From: an uncultured Eubacteriales bacterium
Lineage (GTDB): Bacteria; Bacillota; Clostridia; Christensenellales; CAG-917
DNA length: 64,000 nt
Reading direction: 5' to 3'
Assembly (NCBI GenBank): GCA_900544575.1
Contig: UQVO01000001.1
Location: forward strand, 62,001 to 126,000
Both the position numbers and the translations under genes were made by a program. Every line of letters begins with the position of its first letter. Within the stretch, counting starts at the first letter, position 1. Of the stretch, positions 30,678 to 40,225 are shown piece by piece. Under the pieces are notes generated by a model that saw nothing but the letters and a program-made list of their open reading frames with translations, had not been told where the DNA came from and searched no databases.

Positions 30678-33600
30678 TCATCTTTCGGCGGCGACGATGA
30701 AATCGAACGCCGTGCCGCTTGCTATGTCCTCGATTTGCTTTTGATAGCCGAACTCGCTTGACGCGTCGTACATAAAGAAACGGAAGTCCTGCGTGCCCGC
30801 GGCAAGGGGCAGCATCGTGCCCTGCAAATAGAGGTTGCTCATATTGTCCTCGCCCTGTGCGAGGATTGACAGATTTATCGAATACTCCGTCGGCATCTCG
30901 CCCCCGAACTCCGAGAAGTCCACAATGCCGTAGTTCTTCCCGCCGCCGTACATTGCGATGCCGCCGTGGACGTATTCTCCGCCGTCTGCGGTGTAGATGA
31001 GGTCGGAATACGCGTCGCCACCGTAATTCTTCACCTTGTTCAGCATTTCGCGGATGTTGAGCTGCAAGAATGCCGTGTTGCCGCTCGCGCCGCCCGGCAG
31101 TTCGATGAGAGTGGAGCTGTCCACAGTCGCGAGGGACTTCCAGTCGTATATCCTGACATCGCCGACGAGTTTGAGCACGGCGGAATAGCTTGTGCCGCCG
31201 ATGTCCGTCCAATAGTCCAGCGCTATTGCGCCGCCGTCAAGCATAGGACCCGCAAAACAGCTCTCGAAACCTATCGCGAACAGTCCCGAATTGTACAGCG
31301 CGCAGTTTTCCAGCGTGAGGTGGGTGAGCACGAAATTGTCCTCGAAATTCGCGTCCGACAGATTCGCGTCGTTGCGCGGAGCGTAAGTCACCCCGTTCGC
31401 GGAGAGCGAAGGCTCCATCGCCTCTATGTCGTATTCGGAGGAACTCATCCCTTCCTGAGTGAACTCTCCCCTCACCTTGCGGTTGGTGCCGAGTTTGACC
31501 AGAAATTCGCGCGCGGTGGACACTATGCAGCTTTCCAGGCTCACGTCTATGCGCTCCGCTTCCGCGTCGACGGGATTGGAGTCGCTCGTCACGGGGTCTA
31601 TGCCGTATCTGCCGAACGCGCGCACGCCCGTCCTTCCGTTCATAATGCGGCTGTTGATGACGCGGCAGTCCGCCATAAGTTCCAGCACCGTGCCCGTGGT
31701 GTTGAGCAGGCTGAGGTTCATCTGCCCGTCCTCGTAAAGGCTGTCGTCGCTGCAACCGCGCAGGACGACGTTGTCGATGACTACACCGTCGGTGCGCACG
31801 AGGAAAACGATGTTGTCCTGCGCCTTGACCGCCGCGGTGCCCTGTATCGCAACGAAATCGAGCGGTCCCTTGAACACCGACACGGAGGAACTGACGGCGG
31901 GCGTCACCTGCGTGATGTAGTCCGCGTCGATGAATTTCCCGTTGCCGTACACGTCGTTCTTGAACTCTATGACGTAATTGACGGTGGGATGTTCCAGCCC
32001 GCGGTTGGCGTAATAAGTCCAGTCCGCGGTGGTTTCGAGCTGTTTGACGTATTTCGTAAGGTCGGCGCCGGGCTTCAGGAATCCGTCCTCGCCGAACTGG
32101 TTCTCACCCAGCATTATGTCCGCGGTCAGCACCACGGCATAGCCCGCTTCCGTCGCCGCGGCAAGACTCGTGTAATCTCCGACGTTCACGCCGTCCGCGA
32201 CGCAATCGACGGTTAAAGAGGCGGTTATGTTGTCGTTAAATACGTCCGTGTGCTCCCAGCTTGCGGTCACGGTCACTCTGCCCGTGCCCGTGGGACGGAG
32301 ATACGCCTTGCCGTCGCGCTCGTAGACCTGCGCCAGCGACGGGTCGGAAACGGAGTACTCGATGTCGCCCGCAAGCACGGACGACGTCGTTGTGCCGTAC
32401 ACGGTCTGCAATCCGAGCAAAATATCCTCGCGGACGTATCCGCCGTCCGCATAAGACAGTCCTCCCGCCGCATACACTCCGCCTATTCCCCACGTCGCCG
32501 CGTTTTCGGAGAACACGAAAGAGGAATAGCCGTTCACTATGCGGATATACCGCACGTCCGCTTCCCTTTCCTCTCCGTCGCGAACGACGTAAAGGCGCAA
32601 CGTCACAACGCCTTCCGCAAGCGCGGTGACGGTGCACGTCCCTTCCGCCGCGTCGAAGGATTCTATCCTCGCCGCATTGCCTTCCAGCTCGAAACGGAAG
32701 GACGTCCCGTCGGGAACGGAAGGCTCGGTGACCGCGGCATACGTTGACTGCGTCCCCGTCTTTTGCAGGAACTCGTCCGTTTCCGCGTCGACGTAGCGCG
32801 AGAAAAGTTCCGACACGCTTTCCGCGAACACGAACGTGACCCTGCGCTCCACGCCGTCCGAAACGAGCGTAACCACCGCTTCGTCCCCGTCGGCGAAATC
32901 CCTGCCGAACAAGGCGGTCACGGAAACTCTGCCGCCGCCGAGAGAGGTTATACCGACGTCGGACACTCCCTGCGGAAGTGCCCCCGCGACCTCGATTTCG
33001 GACTGACTTTCGGCATAAAACACCGCGCTGTCCGAGCCGGGAACGACGCGTATCTCCGCGTCTTCCGCACGTCCCTGCACGGTAAACTCTCCGCCGCAGT
33101 CCGCCCTGACCAGCACAGTCACGCGTTCGCGCCCCGCGACGGCGGGGTTCAGCGTCACGGTGAGCAGATACTCTCCCGAAAGCCTGACATACGCCGACCC
33201 CGTGGCGGAATGTATCGAAAAACCGCCCGACTCGCTCCCCGCATAAGGCTCTGCCGCAAACGCGACGTCGGCGGTCACGGAAGAGGGATACGCCGCGGCG
33301 GAGAACACGAATCTGCCGCCCGGCAGCGAAACCTCATAGTCTATCCCTTCCAAAGAGGAAGGACGCACTTCGTAAGTTTCGGAAGGCACGTCGAAATTGA
33401 AGACGGAAATCTCCGCGCCGATTGCCTTTGTGCTGACCACGTTGACGATTATGCTCGCGCGGTAACCGCCGTCGTTGGTGGTTGCGGTGACGCGGACGGC
33501 GCCCGTGTCAAGCGGACGTATGAGCCCGTCTTCCTCCACCGCTATCTCCCCCGTTTCTCCCGTGCCGTCCACGGCGGAAAAACTCAGGGTGTAGCCGCGG

Positions 33601-33818
33601 TTTGCGGCGTTCAGCGGCAGCACTTCCACTTGAAGATAGGAGTCGTTTTCGTACTCCGCCATATCGATTGTGAGTACGCCGTTTTCCGTGGGCGTGTTGA
33701 TGTTCACGCCGGATACGGGTATGGCGACGGACACCGCGACGGAGTCCGTGAGCGTCATAATCGTGAACATTATGATGAGCGGGATGACCGCCATAAGCGC
33801 GATAATCTTGTTTTTCAT
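30678..33818 (-). CDS. Giant exported Ig-like / beta-helix protein linked to an ABC exporter
   Basis: A 1046-residue protein with an N-terminal hydrophobic segment (residues 4-24), a signal anchor or signal peptide without lipobox. Residues about 35-560 contain Ig-like (BIG2-type) blocks with motifs such as GAVRVTATTNDGGY and GTGRVTVTASWEH. Residues about 600-900 read like a right-handed beta-helix: recurrent VVLRGCSDDS, CRVINSRIMNG, LTLENCALYNSGLFAIG. The start overlaps the ABC permease stop as ATGA, so it is translated with the transporter. No catalytic motif or cell-wall anchor was recognised. Confidence 0.75.
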   Translation of the reverse strand: MKNKIIALMAVIPLIIMFTIMTLTDSVAVSVAIPVSGVNINTPTENGVLTIDMAEYENDSYLQVEVLPLNAANRGYTLSFSAVDGTGETGEIAVEEDGLIRPLDTGAVRVTATTNDGGYRASIIVNVVSTKAIGAEISVFNFDVPSETYEVRPSSLEGIDYEVSLPGGRFVFSAAAYPSSVTADVAFAAEPYAGSESGGFSIHSATGSAYVRLSGEYLLTVTLNPAVAGRERVTVLVRADCGGEFTVQGRAEDAEIRVVPGSDSAVFYAESQSEIEVAGALPQGVSDVGITSLGGGRVSVTALFGRDFADGDEAVVTLVSDGVERRVTFVFAESVSELFSRYVDAETDEFLQKTGTQSTYAAVTEPSVPDGTSFRFELEGNAARIESFDAAEGTCTVTALAEGVVTLRLYVVRDGEEREADVRYIRIVNGYSSFVFSENAATWGIGGVYAAGGLSYADGGYVREDILLGLQTVYGTTTSSVLAGDIEYSVSDPSLAQVYERDGKAYLRPTGTGRVTVTASWEHTDVFNDNITASLTVDCVADGVNVGDYTSLAAATEAGYAVVLTADIMLGENQFGEDGFLKPGADLTKYVKQLETTADWTYYANRGLEHPTVNYVIEFKNDVYGNGKFIDADYITQVTPAVSSSVSVFKGPLDFVAIQGTAAVKAQDNIVFLVRTDGVVIDNVVLRGCSDDSLYEDGQMNLSLLNTTGTVLELMADCRVINSRIMNGRTGVRAFGRYGIDPVTSDSNPVDAEAERIDVSLESCIVSTAREFLVKLGTNRKVRGEFTQEGMSSSEYDIEAMEPSLSANGVTYAPRNDANLSDANFEDNFVLTHLTLENCALYNSGLFAIGFESCFAGPMLDGGAIALDYWTDIGGTSYSAVLKLVGDVRIYDWKSLATVDSSTLIELPGGASGNTAFLQLNIREMLNKVKNYGGDAYSDLIYTADGGEYVHGGIAMYGGGKNYGIVDFSEFGGEMPTEYSINLSILAQGEDNMSNLYLQGTMLPLAAGTQDFRFFMYDASSEFGYQKQIEDIASGTAFDFIVAAER

Positions 33819-35497
33819 ACGCCGCCCTCGCTCACTTTGTAATACTTTTTATCCAATCCCGCAAAGAGATAAATCAACGCGCCCGCGAGCAGTCCGACGG
33901 CGATTGCCGCCACGCAGGACATCGACACCGTTTCCCCGAACGCTTCCCCGCGCTGCAATTTGAGGAAAAGCCCGCTGTAAAGCGCGATGACGCCGATGAC
34001 GAAGGAAACGATGAGCCCGATGATGACCAGCACGGAAACCGTGGAATTGTTTTCGTCCACCTCGCTCTCCTGCTCCGCCATAAAGCGGGGATGACCGAGG
34101 TCCTTGCGGGTGGCGAAACATATCTGCGCGAATGAGATTGCGAGCGTGACCGCAAGCAGGAAAGCGCACCCCGCCGCGTCGACATAGCCGAGCCCTCCCA
34201 CGACTGCGACGCTCGCCGCCGTGGAAACCGCCGACGCGATGAAACAGAACACGACTTTCGCCGCTATCACGGTGCGGTAATCCACGGGCATAGTCTTCAT
34301 CGTGAAGAAAAACTCTCCGTCACGGCTGATGTTGGTGGCGCAGTAGGTGTTGGTGAGAATGCCGAACATCACGATGAGGAAGACGGCGATTTCGAGATTG
34401 CAGTCCACAAGCACGAGAGTGCCGATGAGACCGGAGAATATATCCATACAGAAGTAGACCATAAGCGGCATAACGACCGCCGTGGAAAAGTAACGGAAAG
34501 CGTAAGACGGAGTGCGCAGCACCTGCACGAACTCCTTTTTCATAAAGGTGGCGAACTTCGCCCGCGGGCCGGGCAGGACGCGGCCGGCATACACGTGCCT
34601 GTTGGACGACGCGAAAAGTTTGTCCTGCGCCGCGGGGATGAGCATAAGCCTGCCCACCGCCACGCCTATCGCGGTGAGCACCGCCGTAATGAGCAGCACC
34701 CAGCCTATCGCCGCAGGCATAGAGGACGTCAGAAGCATATCGGCGAAGAATACGGCGGGATACATATCCGAAGTCACGCGCGCGATTTCGCGCATCGTTT
34801 CGGCGTCGAAGAAATATCTGATGTCGCCCGTGGAAACCAGGTTCGCAATGAAGTCCAGCACCTCGGAATACAGCCAGAACGCCAGCGCGGTGACCGCGGT
34901 GGCGGCAATGAGGCTCACCACATAACGGGAGGCGACGACGCGTTTCAGGACGTAAACGGGGAGCGCGAACACGCTGCCCAGCGCAAGCGAAATGAGGGGC
35001 AGCAGGACGAGTATCAGCGCGGTTATCCCGCAAAACTGCGCGCCGAGCGAAATTTCGGTCGCGAGGGTGATGTTGACGGGAAGCACCGTGAAAAAGCCGA
35101 AAATGAACTGCCTGACATAGGCGGAAATCATTTTGGACACATACATCGCGCCCGACGAAACGGGCAGCGTTATGAATATGCGCAGGTCGTCGCCGCCGAA
35201 AATCGACTTGTTTATCGTGCGCACGCCGCCGAGCACGTTGACGACCAGAATGACCAGATAAATGACCGTTGTGAGCTCATAAAGTCTGGAATACGGCGCA
35301 GAGACGCGGTTTATCTCTATGCCGAGATACATATCCGCAAACCTTTTCAGGATAAAGCAGGCGAACGCCACGACCGCCGCGGCAAGCACAAGCGAAAGCA
35401 CCCTCCCGGGCACGTCCGTCTGTTTGCGCCGCGTGGTAAACGACGACAGCGCCTCCCCCGCCTCCTTGCGCAGGAGTATCCCGACGGTGCGCATCAT
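33815..35497 (-). CDS. ABC-2 type transporter permease
   Basis: A 560-residue multi-spanning membrane protein with about 12 hydrophobic segments, consistent with a fused or duplicated ABC-2 permease. Cytoplasmic loops between segments carry charged stretches (FFDAETMREIARVTSDMYPA; AAQDKLFASSNRH). ATG 35497 overlaps the ATPase stop (ATGATG). Between an ABC ATPase and an exported giant protein, it forms the membrane part of an exporter or of a membrane-associated complex. Confidence 0.85.
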   Translation of the reverse strand: MMRTVGILLRKEAGEALSSFTTRRKQTDVPGRVLSLVLAAAVVAFACFILKRFADMYLGIEINRVSAPYSRLYELTTVIYLVILVVNVLGGVRTINKSIFGGDDLRIFITLPVSSGAMYVSKMISAYVRQFIFGFFTVLPVNITLATEISLGAQFCGITALILVLLPLISLALGSVFALPVYVLKRVVASRYVVSLIAATAVTALAFWLYSEVLDFIANLVSTGDIRYFFDAETMREIARVTSDMYPAVFFADMLLTSSMPAAIGWVLLITAVLTAIGVAVGRLMLIPAAQDKLFASSNRHVYAGRVLPGPRAKFATFMKKEFVQVLRTPSYAFRYFSTAVVMPLMVYFCMDIFSGLIGTLVLVDCNLEIAVFLIVMFGILTNTYCATNISRDGEFFFTMKTMPVDYRTVIAAKVVFCFIASAVSTAASVAVVGGLGYVDAAGCAFLLAVTLAISFAQICFATRKDLGHPRFMAEQESEVDENNSTVSVLVIIGLIVSFVIGVIALYSGLFLKLQRGEAFGETVSMSCVAAIAVGLLAGALIYLFAGLDKKYYKVSEGGV

Positions 35498-36267
35498 GAC
35501 TCGGAAACCTCCCCGCCGTGCAGGAAAAACTTTTCGAGCAGGTCGCCGTCGCCCAGACCTTTCACGGACATATCCGCTTCGATGAGTCCGTTCCGTATGA
35601 CGACGGCACGGTCGCATATGCGCCTGACCGCATCCAAGTTGTGGGTGGAAAACAGGACCGCATTGCCTTGCGCCGCATAGTCCCTCATAAAATCGGAAAC
35701 CGCGCTCATAGTGCGCGGGTCAAGCCCGACCATCGGTTCGTCGAGTATCCAGAGGGCGGGTCGGTGTATGAGGCTGCCCATCATACATATCTTCTGCTTC
35801 ATCCCGTGGGAATAACTGCTGATGAGGTTGCCTATTTTGTCGCCGAGGGCGAAGCATTTCTGCAACTCTTCCACGCGGCGCTCGCGCTCTTCTTTGCCCA
35901 CGCCGTAGACATCCGCCATAAACGCGATGTATTCCAGCCCCGTCATCTTGCTGAACACGGCGTGATTGTCCGTCACGAAACCGAAGCACATCTTTGCCGC
36001 GGTCGCGTCGCCCTTGACGGGATTGCCGAAGACGGTGATTTCACCCTCCTTGTAAGGCAGCATCCCCGTCAGACATTTCAGCGTCGTGGACTTGCCTGCG
36101 CCGTTGTGTCCGAGAAGGCCGACTATCTCCCCTCTTTCTATCGAAAAAGAAATGCCTTTCACGGCATATTCGGATGCGCGGGGATACTTCTTTTTCAGTC
36201 CGTCCACGACGACGGCTTTTTCTTCCGGAGCGGGCGCGCTTTGGGGCGCGTATCTTTCACGGTTCAT
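35494..36267 (-). CDS. ABC transporter ATP-binding protein (CcmA-like)
   Basis: A 257-residue ATPase with Walker A GHNGAGKST, a signature-like SSYSHGMKQKI and Walker B LWILDEPMVGLDP, followed by H-loop STHN. It belongs to the ABC-2 exporter ATPase group (CcmA/NatA-type). I chose ATG 36267, which has GAGG five bases upstream; an ATG at 36282 lacks a ribosome site. First gene of a four-gene operon with its own near-consensus promoter. Confidence 0.9.
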   Translation of the reverse strand: MNRERYAPQSAPAPEEKAVVVDGLKKKYPRASEYAVKGISFSIERGEIVGLLGHNGAGKSTTLKCLTGMLPYKEGEITVFGNPVKGDATAAKMCFGFVTDNHAVFSKMTGLEYIAFMADVYGVGKEERERRVEELQKCFALGDKIGNLISSYSHGMKQKICMMGSLIHRPALWILDEPMVGLDPRTMSAVSDFMRDYAAQGNAVLFSTHNLDAVRRICDRAVVIRNGLIEADMSVKGLGDGDLLEKFFLHGGEVSES

Positions 36268-36438
36268 CTTGACCTCAACCATATATATGTCGGTTTTATC
36301 TTCTGCGTTTCGCTTTCAATAATTCGTGTCGTTGACCCGATTTTTGCGCGCATAAGCGCGCGCACGCAGCACCGGCAACGGTTTCGTTTGCCCCACTCAT
36401 CGACAATTTCCATTAACTACGGCTAATTTGCAAAAACT

Positions 36439-36467
36439 ATTATAATACCTGCCCCCACCCCTGGCAA
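36439..36467 (-). promoter_or_regulatory. Promoter of the ABC-exporter / giant protein operon
   Basis: -35 TTGCCA (36462-36467), 17-bp spacer, -10 TATAAT (36439-36444). Leader of about 165 nt. No gene lies in the 374 bp between the two divergent ABC operons. Confidence 0.75.
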
Positions 36468-36581
36468 GCGATTTATATATGTTTATGCCGAAAAAAATTA
36501 GAAATTTTTCTTTATCGCGTTATCCACATCGACGTGAGGGGGATGTTTTCGGCGGCGCGCGGCACACACTGTCCGTTTGGC

Positions 36582-36610
36582 TTGATTTTCGCGCGGAAAT
36601 ACTTTATACT
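36582..36610 (+). promoter_or_regulatory. Promoter of the FHA-ABC operon
   Basis: -35 TTGATT (36582-36587), 17-bp spacer, -10 TATACT (36605-36610), about 30 bp before ATG 36642. Confidence 0.7.
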
Positions 36611-36641
36611 GACTTAATATTCGGAACAAGGCGGAGCCCGT

Positions 36642-38672
36642 ATGAGCAACGTGATAATAAAAATCAGCTACGGCGAACTTTTCAACTTCTTCGACAGCGA
36701 GTCGAGGAACGGGTTTATCGTAGGCTCCAAACGCACCTGCGACGTGGTGGTGAAGTCCTTCCTCGTCGCTCCCGAACAGCTCCGTTTCATACAGAAAAAC
36801 AACGTCTGGTACGTCGAGGACCTCACGCCCGAAGGCTACAAGTCCGAAGTGCTGATAAGCGGAAAGCGTTTCAAACGCCCCGTCGTCAAGTTCGACGGCG
36901 ACATCGTCATACGCAAGACGGGCGAAAAACGGGACGGCGACGCGGTGAAGATTTCCCTCGTGCGCAAGCTCGCCAGAAGACGCGGCGGCTCCAACTTCGA
37001 CCTCACCCAGAAGACGCTCACCGTGGTGGGGCGCGACCCGTCCTGCGACATAGTGGTGGACAGTCCTCTCGTTTCCGAGAAGCACTTCCACATCGTCTTC
37101 GACGGCACGGCTTACTACATCGAGGACCTGCACAGCCTGGGAGGCACGTTCGTCAACAACCGCAAGGTGAGACGCGCGGAACTGCACGACTACGACCGCA
37201 TATCCATCCCTGCCGCGGCGTACACGTTTTTCGACCGCAAACTGCTCTATTCCACCTCTCCCGCGGGCATACAGATAGACGCTGTGGGCGTGACGAAGGA
37301 CGTGCTGGACAGAAAATCCCACGGGCGCGTCCGTCTTGTCAATGCGGTATCCTTCCGCATAGAACCAGGCGCGTTCGTCGCCGTGGTGGGCGGCTCCGGC
37401 ACGGGGAAATCCACTCTTCTGGACTGCCTCAACGGACTGCGCCCCGCAACGGACGGCGGGATATACTTCGACACCAACAACTATTACGACAACATAAAGT
37501 CCTACAAGAACGTCATAGGCTATGTCCCCCAGCGCGACATTATGCACGACGACCTGACCGTCGAAGACGGGCTGTTCTATACGGCTATGCTCCGTATGAG
37601 GTCGATGGCGTCAAAGGAAGAAATCAGGGCGCACGTCCGCGAAGCGATTGCCGACGTCAGGCTGACGGGCAGGGAAAAACTGAAAATATCCTCGCTGTCG
37701 GGAGGTCAGCGCAAGCGCGTGTCCATCGCAATGGAGCTGCTTTCCGACCCGAAGGTCATCTTCCTGGACGAGCCCACCAGCGGGCTCTCCCCCGACCTCG
37801 ACCTCGAAATGATGGAGCTGCTCAAAGAGCTCGCGGGCAAGGGGCGCACGATAGTCGTCATCACCCACGCGATGGAGAACCTCGACAAATGCGACAAGAT
37901 AGCCTTCCTCGGCAAAGGCGGCAGGCTCTGTTTCTACGGAGAGCAAAAGGAAGTGTTCCGCTACTTCAACCGCAAGAGCTACTCCCGCATTTTCGCCGCG
38001 CTGAACGACGACACACTCTGCGCCTATTTCGAGCAGAAATACCGCGCAAGCGACTACTATAAGCGCATACACTCCATATTCTGCGAGCAGTACGCGGACG
38101 CGAAAGCGTGTATGCTCCCGCCCGTTTACGAAAAGAAGACCATACGCGAAACCGCCGCGGAAAAGTCCGCTCCCGCCGAAACGGAACACCGCGGATTTGC
38201 GGGGCTTGCGGCGGAACTGAAAGCGGCGCGCCGCGCAAAGCGCGCGGAAAAGCGGGCGGAGGAACAGGCGGCGGCGACACAAACACCGCGCCCCGCAAAG
38301 CCCGCAAAGGAAGAATATCCGACGGAAGAAAAGGAATTTGCGGAAAAAACGCCGCCCGTCATCGGAGAGGAAGACATCCCGACCGTGCCCGCCGCGGCGG
38401 AAACGAACGTGTCCGCGGCGCTCGGACGGGCGGAGGAATTCCCTCCTGCGCCCGCGCAGACAGACGGAGAACCGTCCGCCGCGTCGGACGCTCCGACGCA
38501 GCTTGCGGAGGAAAATGCGCCTCCGAAGAAAAAGCGCGGACGCCCGAAAAAAGTCAGGACGGAGAGCGAACAAACCGCGCCCGCGGCAGACAATGCGGAA
38601 AATACGGACAATGCGGCAGCCTGCAACGTGACTGCGGAAAGGGAGGAGGAGAACAATGAAAAAGACGCGTGA
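36642..38672 (+). CDS. FHA-domain ABCG-type transporter ATPase
   Basis: A 676-residue protein. Two N-terminal FHA-like modules are seen, a weak one at about residues 20-95 and a clear one at about 125-190 (VGRDPSCDIVVDSPLVSEKH, then GTFVNNRKV). An ABCG-like nucleotide-binding domain follows at about 205-440, with Walker A GGSGTGKST near 250, signature LSGGQRKRVSIAMEL and Walker B VIFLDEPTSGL. The last 180 residues are disordered, Ala/Glu/Pro-rich and include a basic AT-hook-like RGRPKK near 632. FHA domains bind phosphothreonine peptides, so activity may be gated by a Ser/Thr kinase. Resembles mycobacterial Rv1747 but with a separate permease. Confidence 0.88.
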   Translation: MSNVIIKISYGELFNFFDSESRNGFIVGSKRTCDVVVKSFLVAPEQLRFIQKNNVWYVEDLTPEGYKSEVLISGKRFKRPVVKFDGDIVIRKTGEKRDGDAVKISLVRKLARRRGGSNFDLTQKTLTVVGRDPSCDIVVDSPLVSEKHFHIVFDGTAYYIEDLHSLGGTFVNNRKVRRAELHDYDRISIPAAAYTFFDRKLLYSTSPAGIQIDAVGVTKDVLDRKSHGRVRLVNAVSFRIEPGAFVAVVGGSGTGKSTLLDCLNGLRPATDGGIYFDTNNYYDNIKSYKNVIGYVPQRDIMHDDLTVEDGLFYTAMLRMRSMASKEEIRAHVREAIADVRLTGREKLKISSLSGGQRKRVSIAMELLSDPKVIFLDEPTSGLSPDLDLEMMELLKELAGKGRTIVVITHAMENLDKCDKIAFLGKGGRLCFYGEQKEVFRYFNRKSYSRIFAALNDDTLCAYFEQKYRASDYYKRIHSIFCEQYADAKACMLPPVYEKKTIRETAAEKSAPAETEHRGFAGLAAELKAARRAKRAEKRAEEQAAATQTPRPAKPAKEEYPTEEKEFAEKTPPVIGEEDIPTVPAAAETNVSAALGRAEEFPPAPAQTDGEPSAASDAPTQLAEENAPPKKKRGRPKKVRTESEQTAPAADNAENTDNAAACNVTAEREEENNEKDA

Positions 38673-39468
38673 CTTCTCTCCCCGTATGAACCTGCTTCAA
38701 TTCCGCGTGCTGTTCCGCCGCTATATGAAGCAGATACTCACCAATCCGTGGGTCATCGTGCCGCTGGTGCTCGAAGCGCCGCTTATGCTCGTCATCACGT
38801 CTTTCGTGTACGAAGACGGCACTTTCGTCGAACCGTGGCGTCACGTCACCTCCGCGCACAGCGTTTCCTTCCTGCTCGTGCTCTCGTCGGCGCTGATGGG
38901 ACTGCTCAACAGCTACCGCGAAATATGCAAGGAACGCGACGTGCTGGGAAGAGAGGTTTTCGGCGGGCTGGACGTGTCGTCCTACCTGGGCTCCAAAGTG
39001 GTCGCGCTCGCGCTGATAGGGTTTGTCCAGACGCTGATACTCACGCTGGGAAGCCTCGTCTTCATCGACTTCAATATGGCGCGTCCCGCATACTCGATGT
39101 TCTTCTACATCTCGGCGGTGTTCCTCACCAACTACTCCGTGACCGCGCTCGGACTGCTGGTGTCCGCCCTGCTCAGAAAATCCGAAAGCGCGATACTCCC
39201 CGTGCTCGTCATCATCATAATGCAGGTGGTGTTCGCGGGTGCGCTCATCGAATTCGAGTATCCCGTGCAGCTGCTCTACTTCTTTACTCCGACGATGTAC
39301 GGCACTTCCGCCGTCGGGAACGTGATGGACCTCAACGCGGTCTATCCTATGCGCGAAATATACGACTACAACGTGTTCTTCACCCTCGCAATGCTGATAG
39401 TGTTCGCGGCGGTGTGCCACGCTCTCACCATAGTGAAACTCAAACGCGATTACCGCACGAAAGACTGA
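38656..39468 (+). CDS. ABC-2 permease (ABCG type) partner of the FHA-ATPase
   Basis: A 270-residue membrane protein with about six transmembrane segments, matching the membrane half of ABCG/ABC2_membrane transporters. It begins with a basic amphipathic segment (QFRVLFRRYMKQILTNP). It overlaps the end of the FHA-ATPase by 17 bp, so the two form one transporter. Substrate unknown. Confidence 0.88.
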   Translation: MKKTRDFSPRMNLLQFRVLFRRYMKQILTNPWVIVPLVLEAPLMLVITSFVYEDGTFVEPWRHVTSAHSVSFLLVLSSALMGLLNSYREICKERDVLGREVFGGLDVSSYLGSKVVALALIGFVQTLILTLGSLVFIDFNMARPAYSMFFYISAVFLTNYSVTALGLLVSALLRKSESAILPVLVIIIMQVVFAGALIEFEYPVQLLYFFTPTMYGTSAVGNVMDLNAVYPMREIYDYNVFFTLAMLIVFAAVCHALTIVKLKRDYRTKD

Positions 39469-39494
39469 GCCCGCGAAAGCGGAAAGGAGAAACA

Positions 39495-40223
39495 ATGCTA
39501 AGACTGGAAAATATATGCTACGACGTCGATGCCGACCGCCCCGAAAAGGCGAAGCGCATTCTTTCGGACGTCACCCTGGATTTTCCCGAACACAGCGTCA
39601 CGGTCGTGACGGGACACAACGGCAGCGGAAAATCCACTCTCGTAAAACTCATTATGGGCATAGACAAGCCCACTTCGGGCCGCATAATATACAACGGCGA
39701 GGACGTCACGGACGCCTCCGTCACGGAACGCGCGAAAAAAGGCTTCACCATAGCCTTCCAGCAGCCCGTGCGCTTCAAAGGCATCACCGTCCGCAATCTC
39801 ATCGACGCGGCTTCCGGCAAACATTGCACCACGGGCGAAGCGTGCCGCTTCCTCTACACCGTGGGGCTGTGCGCCAAGGACTATATCGACCGCCCCGTGG
39901 ACGACACGCTCTCCGGCGGCGAGCTCAAACGCATCGAGCTTGCCACCGCGCTCGCAAAAGGCGGCGACGTCTTTCTGCTTGACGAACCGGAGGCTGGCAT
40001 AGACCTTTGGAGCTTCGACGAACTGGTCGGCGTGTTCGACAAACTGCGCGACAAAACCGTCGTCATCGTGAGCCATCAGAACAAGATATTGCAAGCCGCA
40101 GACAGGATAGTGGTGCTCAACTCCGCCGCACAGCCCGTAGTGGGAGCGCGCGACGAGATACTCCCCACTCTCACCGACGCAGGCGCACCTTACTGCCGCC
40201 GCGGCAGCTTCCGACAGGAGTAA
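39495..40223 (+). CDS. sufC: Fe-S cluster assembly ATPase SufC (SmsC)
   Basis: A 242-residue ABC-type soluble ATPase of Fe-S assembly. Walker A GHNGSGKST, signature LSGGELKRIELATAL, Walker B VFLLDEPEAGIDLWSFDEL; the ELKRIE and EAGIDLW forms are SufC-like, not typical of transporters. AAGGAG precedes ATG 39495. sufB-like gene follows after 2 bp. Could be co-transcribed with the FHA transporter 26 bp upstream. Confidence 0.92.
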   Translation: MLRLENICYDVDADRPEKAKRILSDVTLDFPEHSVTVVTGHNGSGKSTLVKLIMGIDKPTSGRIIYNGEDVTDASVTERAKKGFTIAFQQPVRFKGITVRNLIDAASGKHCTTGEACRFLYTVGLCAKDYIDRPVDDTLSGGELKRIELATALAKGGDVFLLDEPEAGIDLWSFDELVGVFDKLRDKTVVIVSHQNKILQAADRIVVLNSAAQPVVGARDEILPTLTDAGAPYCRRGSFRQE

Positions 40224-40225
40224 AT

